From positions 1 to 32,191 of the forward strand of contig CAYWOS010000028.1 of assembly GCA_964459985.1 (NCBI GenBank): a stretch of DNA of 32,191 nucleotides, given 5' to 3'. The stretch's first letter is position 1, and the number at the start of each line of letters is the position of its first letter. Positions 32,175 through 32,191 of the stretch are shown piece by piece. The stretch comes from CAYWOS01 sp964459985. GTDB lineage: Bacteria; Bacillota; Clostridia; Christensenellales; Aristaeellaceae. The notes under the pieces are model-generated. The model did no database searches. It saw only the letters and a list, made by a program, of their open reading frames with translations, and had not been told where the DNA came from. The translations under genes were made by a program, and so were the position numbers.

Positions 32175-32191
32175 GACAAAAGCCTGTAGAA

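Noticed and set aside
1..32191. CRISPR array, insertion sequences, prophage or integrase near tRNA-Trp
   Set aside because: No regularly spaced repeats of 24-40 bases, no transposase or recombinase motifs, and the window ends 17 bases after the tRNA, so an attachment site there cannot be judged.

Overview
The window looks like chromosomal DNA of a GC-rich member of the Bacillota (Clostridia). The basis is the gene content (KtrAB, an OmpR/HK pair, a LplB/YtcP-type sugar importer, a membrane-anchored AraC regulator next to it, DUF4342 and DUF5665 proteins), strong GGAGG ribosome sites and many textbook sigma-A promoters with 17-base spacers. Christensenellales-like gut clostridia are my best guess, but this is an inference from style and no marker gene here settles it. 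I see no insertion sequence, phage gene, CRISPR array or attachment site. No gene-free stretch exceeds about 245 bases.

Layout. 1-3107 (+): two tandem DHHW-family (SGNH/AlgX-like) secreted proteins, the first cut by the window edge, then a secreted PG-binding plus phosphodiester glycosidase (NAGPA) protein; this is a cell-surface polymer module. 3167-6853: a MATE exporter (-) divergent from the KtrB-KtrA potassium uptake operon (+). 10505-6892 (-): one operon of DUF5665, lspA, RluD-type pseudouridine synthase, TlyA-type rRNA methyltransferase and a polytopic membrane protein. 10681-15846 (+): monofunctional aspartate kinase; then a 687-residue protein of no family I recognise, translationally coupled to a SpoU/TrmH RNA methyltransferase; then a SAM methyltransferase. 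16480-15836 (-): pentapeptide-repeat-like protein. 16689-19168 (+): DUF4342 membrane protein, response regulator and histidine kinase. 20330-19314 (-): NAD-dependent epimerase/dehydratase.

25867-20456 (-) and 26113-31877 (+) form a divergent carbohydrate locus. The left arm is solute-binding protein, two permeases and a membrane-anchored AraC-type regulator. The right arm is a four-gene overlapping cassette (NAT_N/GNAT_C acyltransferase-like protein, TIM-barrel sugar isomerase, Gfo/Idh/MocA oxidoreductase, MBL-fold hydrolase), ended by a strong terminator, followed by a separately promoted GH10 glycosidase without a signal peptide. The likely logic is import of an oligosaccharide sensed by the AraC protein, cytoplasmic cleavage by GH10, and oxidation/isomerisation of the released sugar. 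No ATPase for the importer lies here, so a shared MsmX-type ATPase elsewhere is expected. The window closes with tRNA-Trp(CCA) under its own strong promoter.

The most notable points are the uncharacterised 687-residue protein with a palindrome lying over its -10 box, the four-gene catabolic cassette with an odd two-domain MBL protein, two divergent promoters that share one -35 box, an intercistronic stem-loop after the solute-binding gene, and three direct repeats in the divergent control region.
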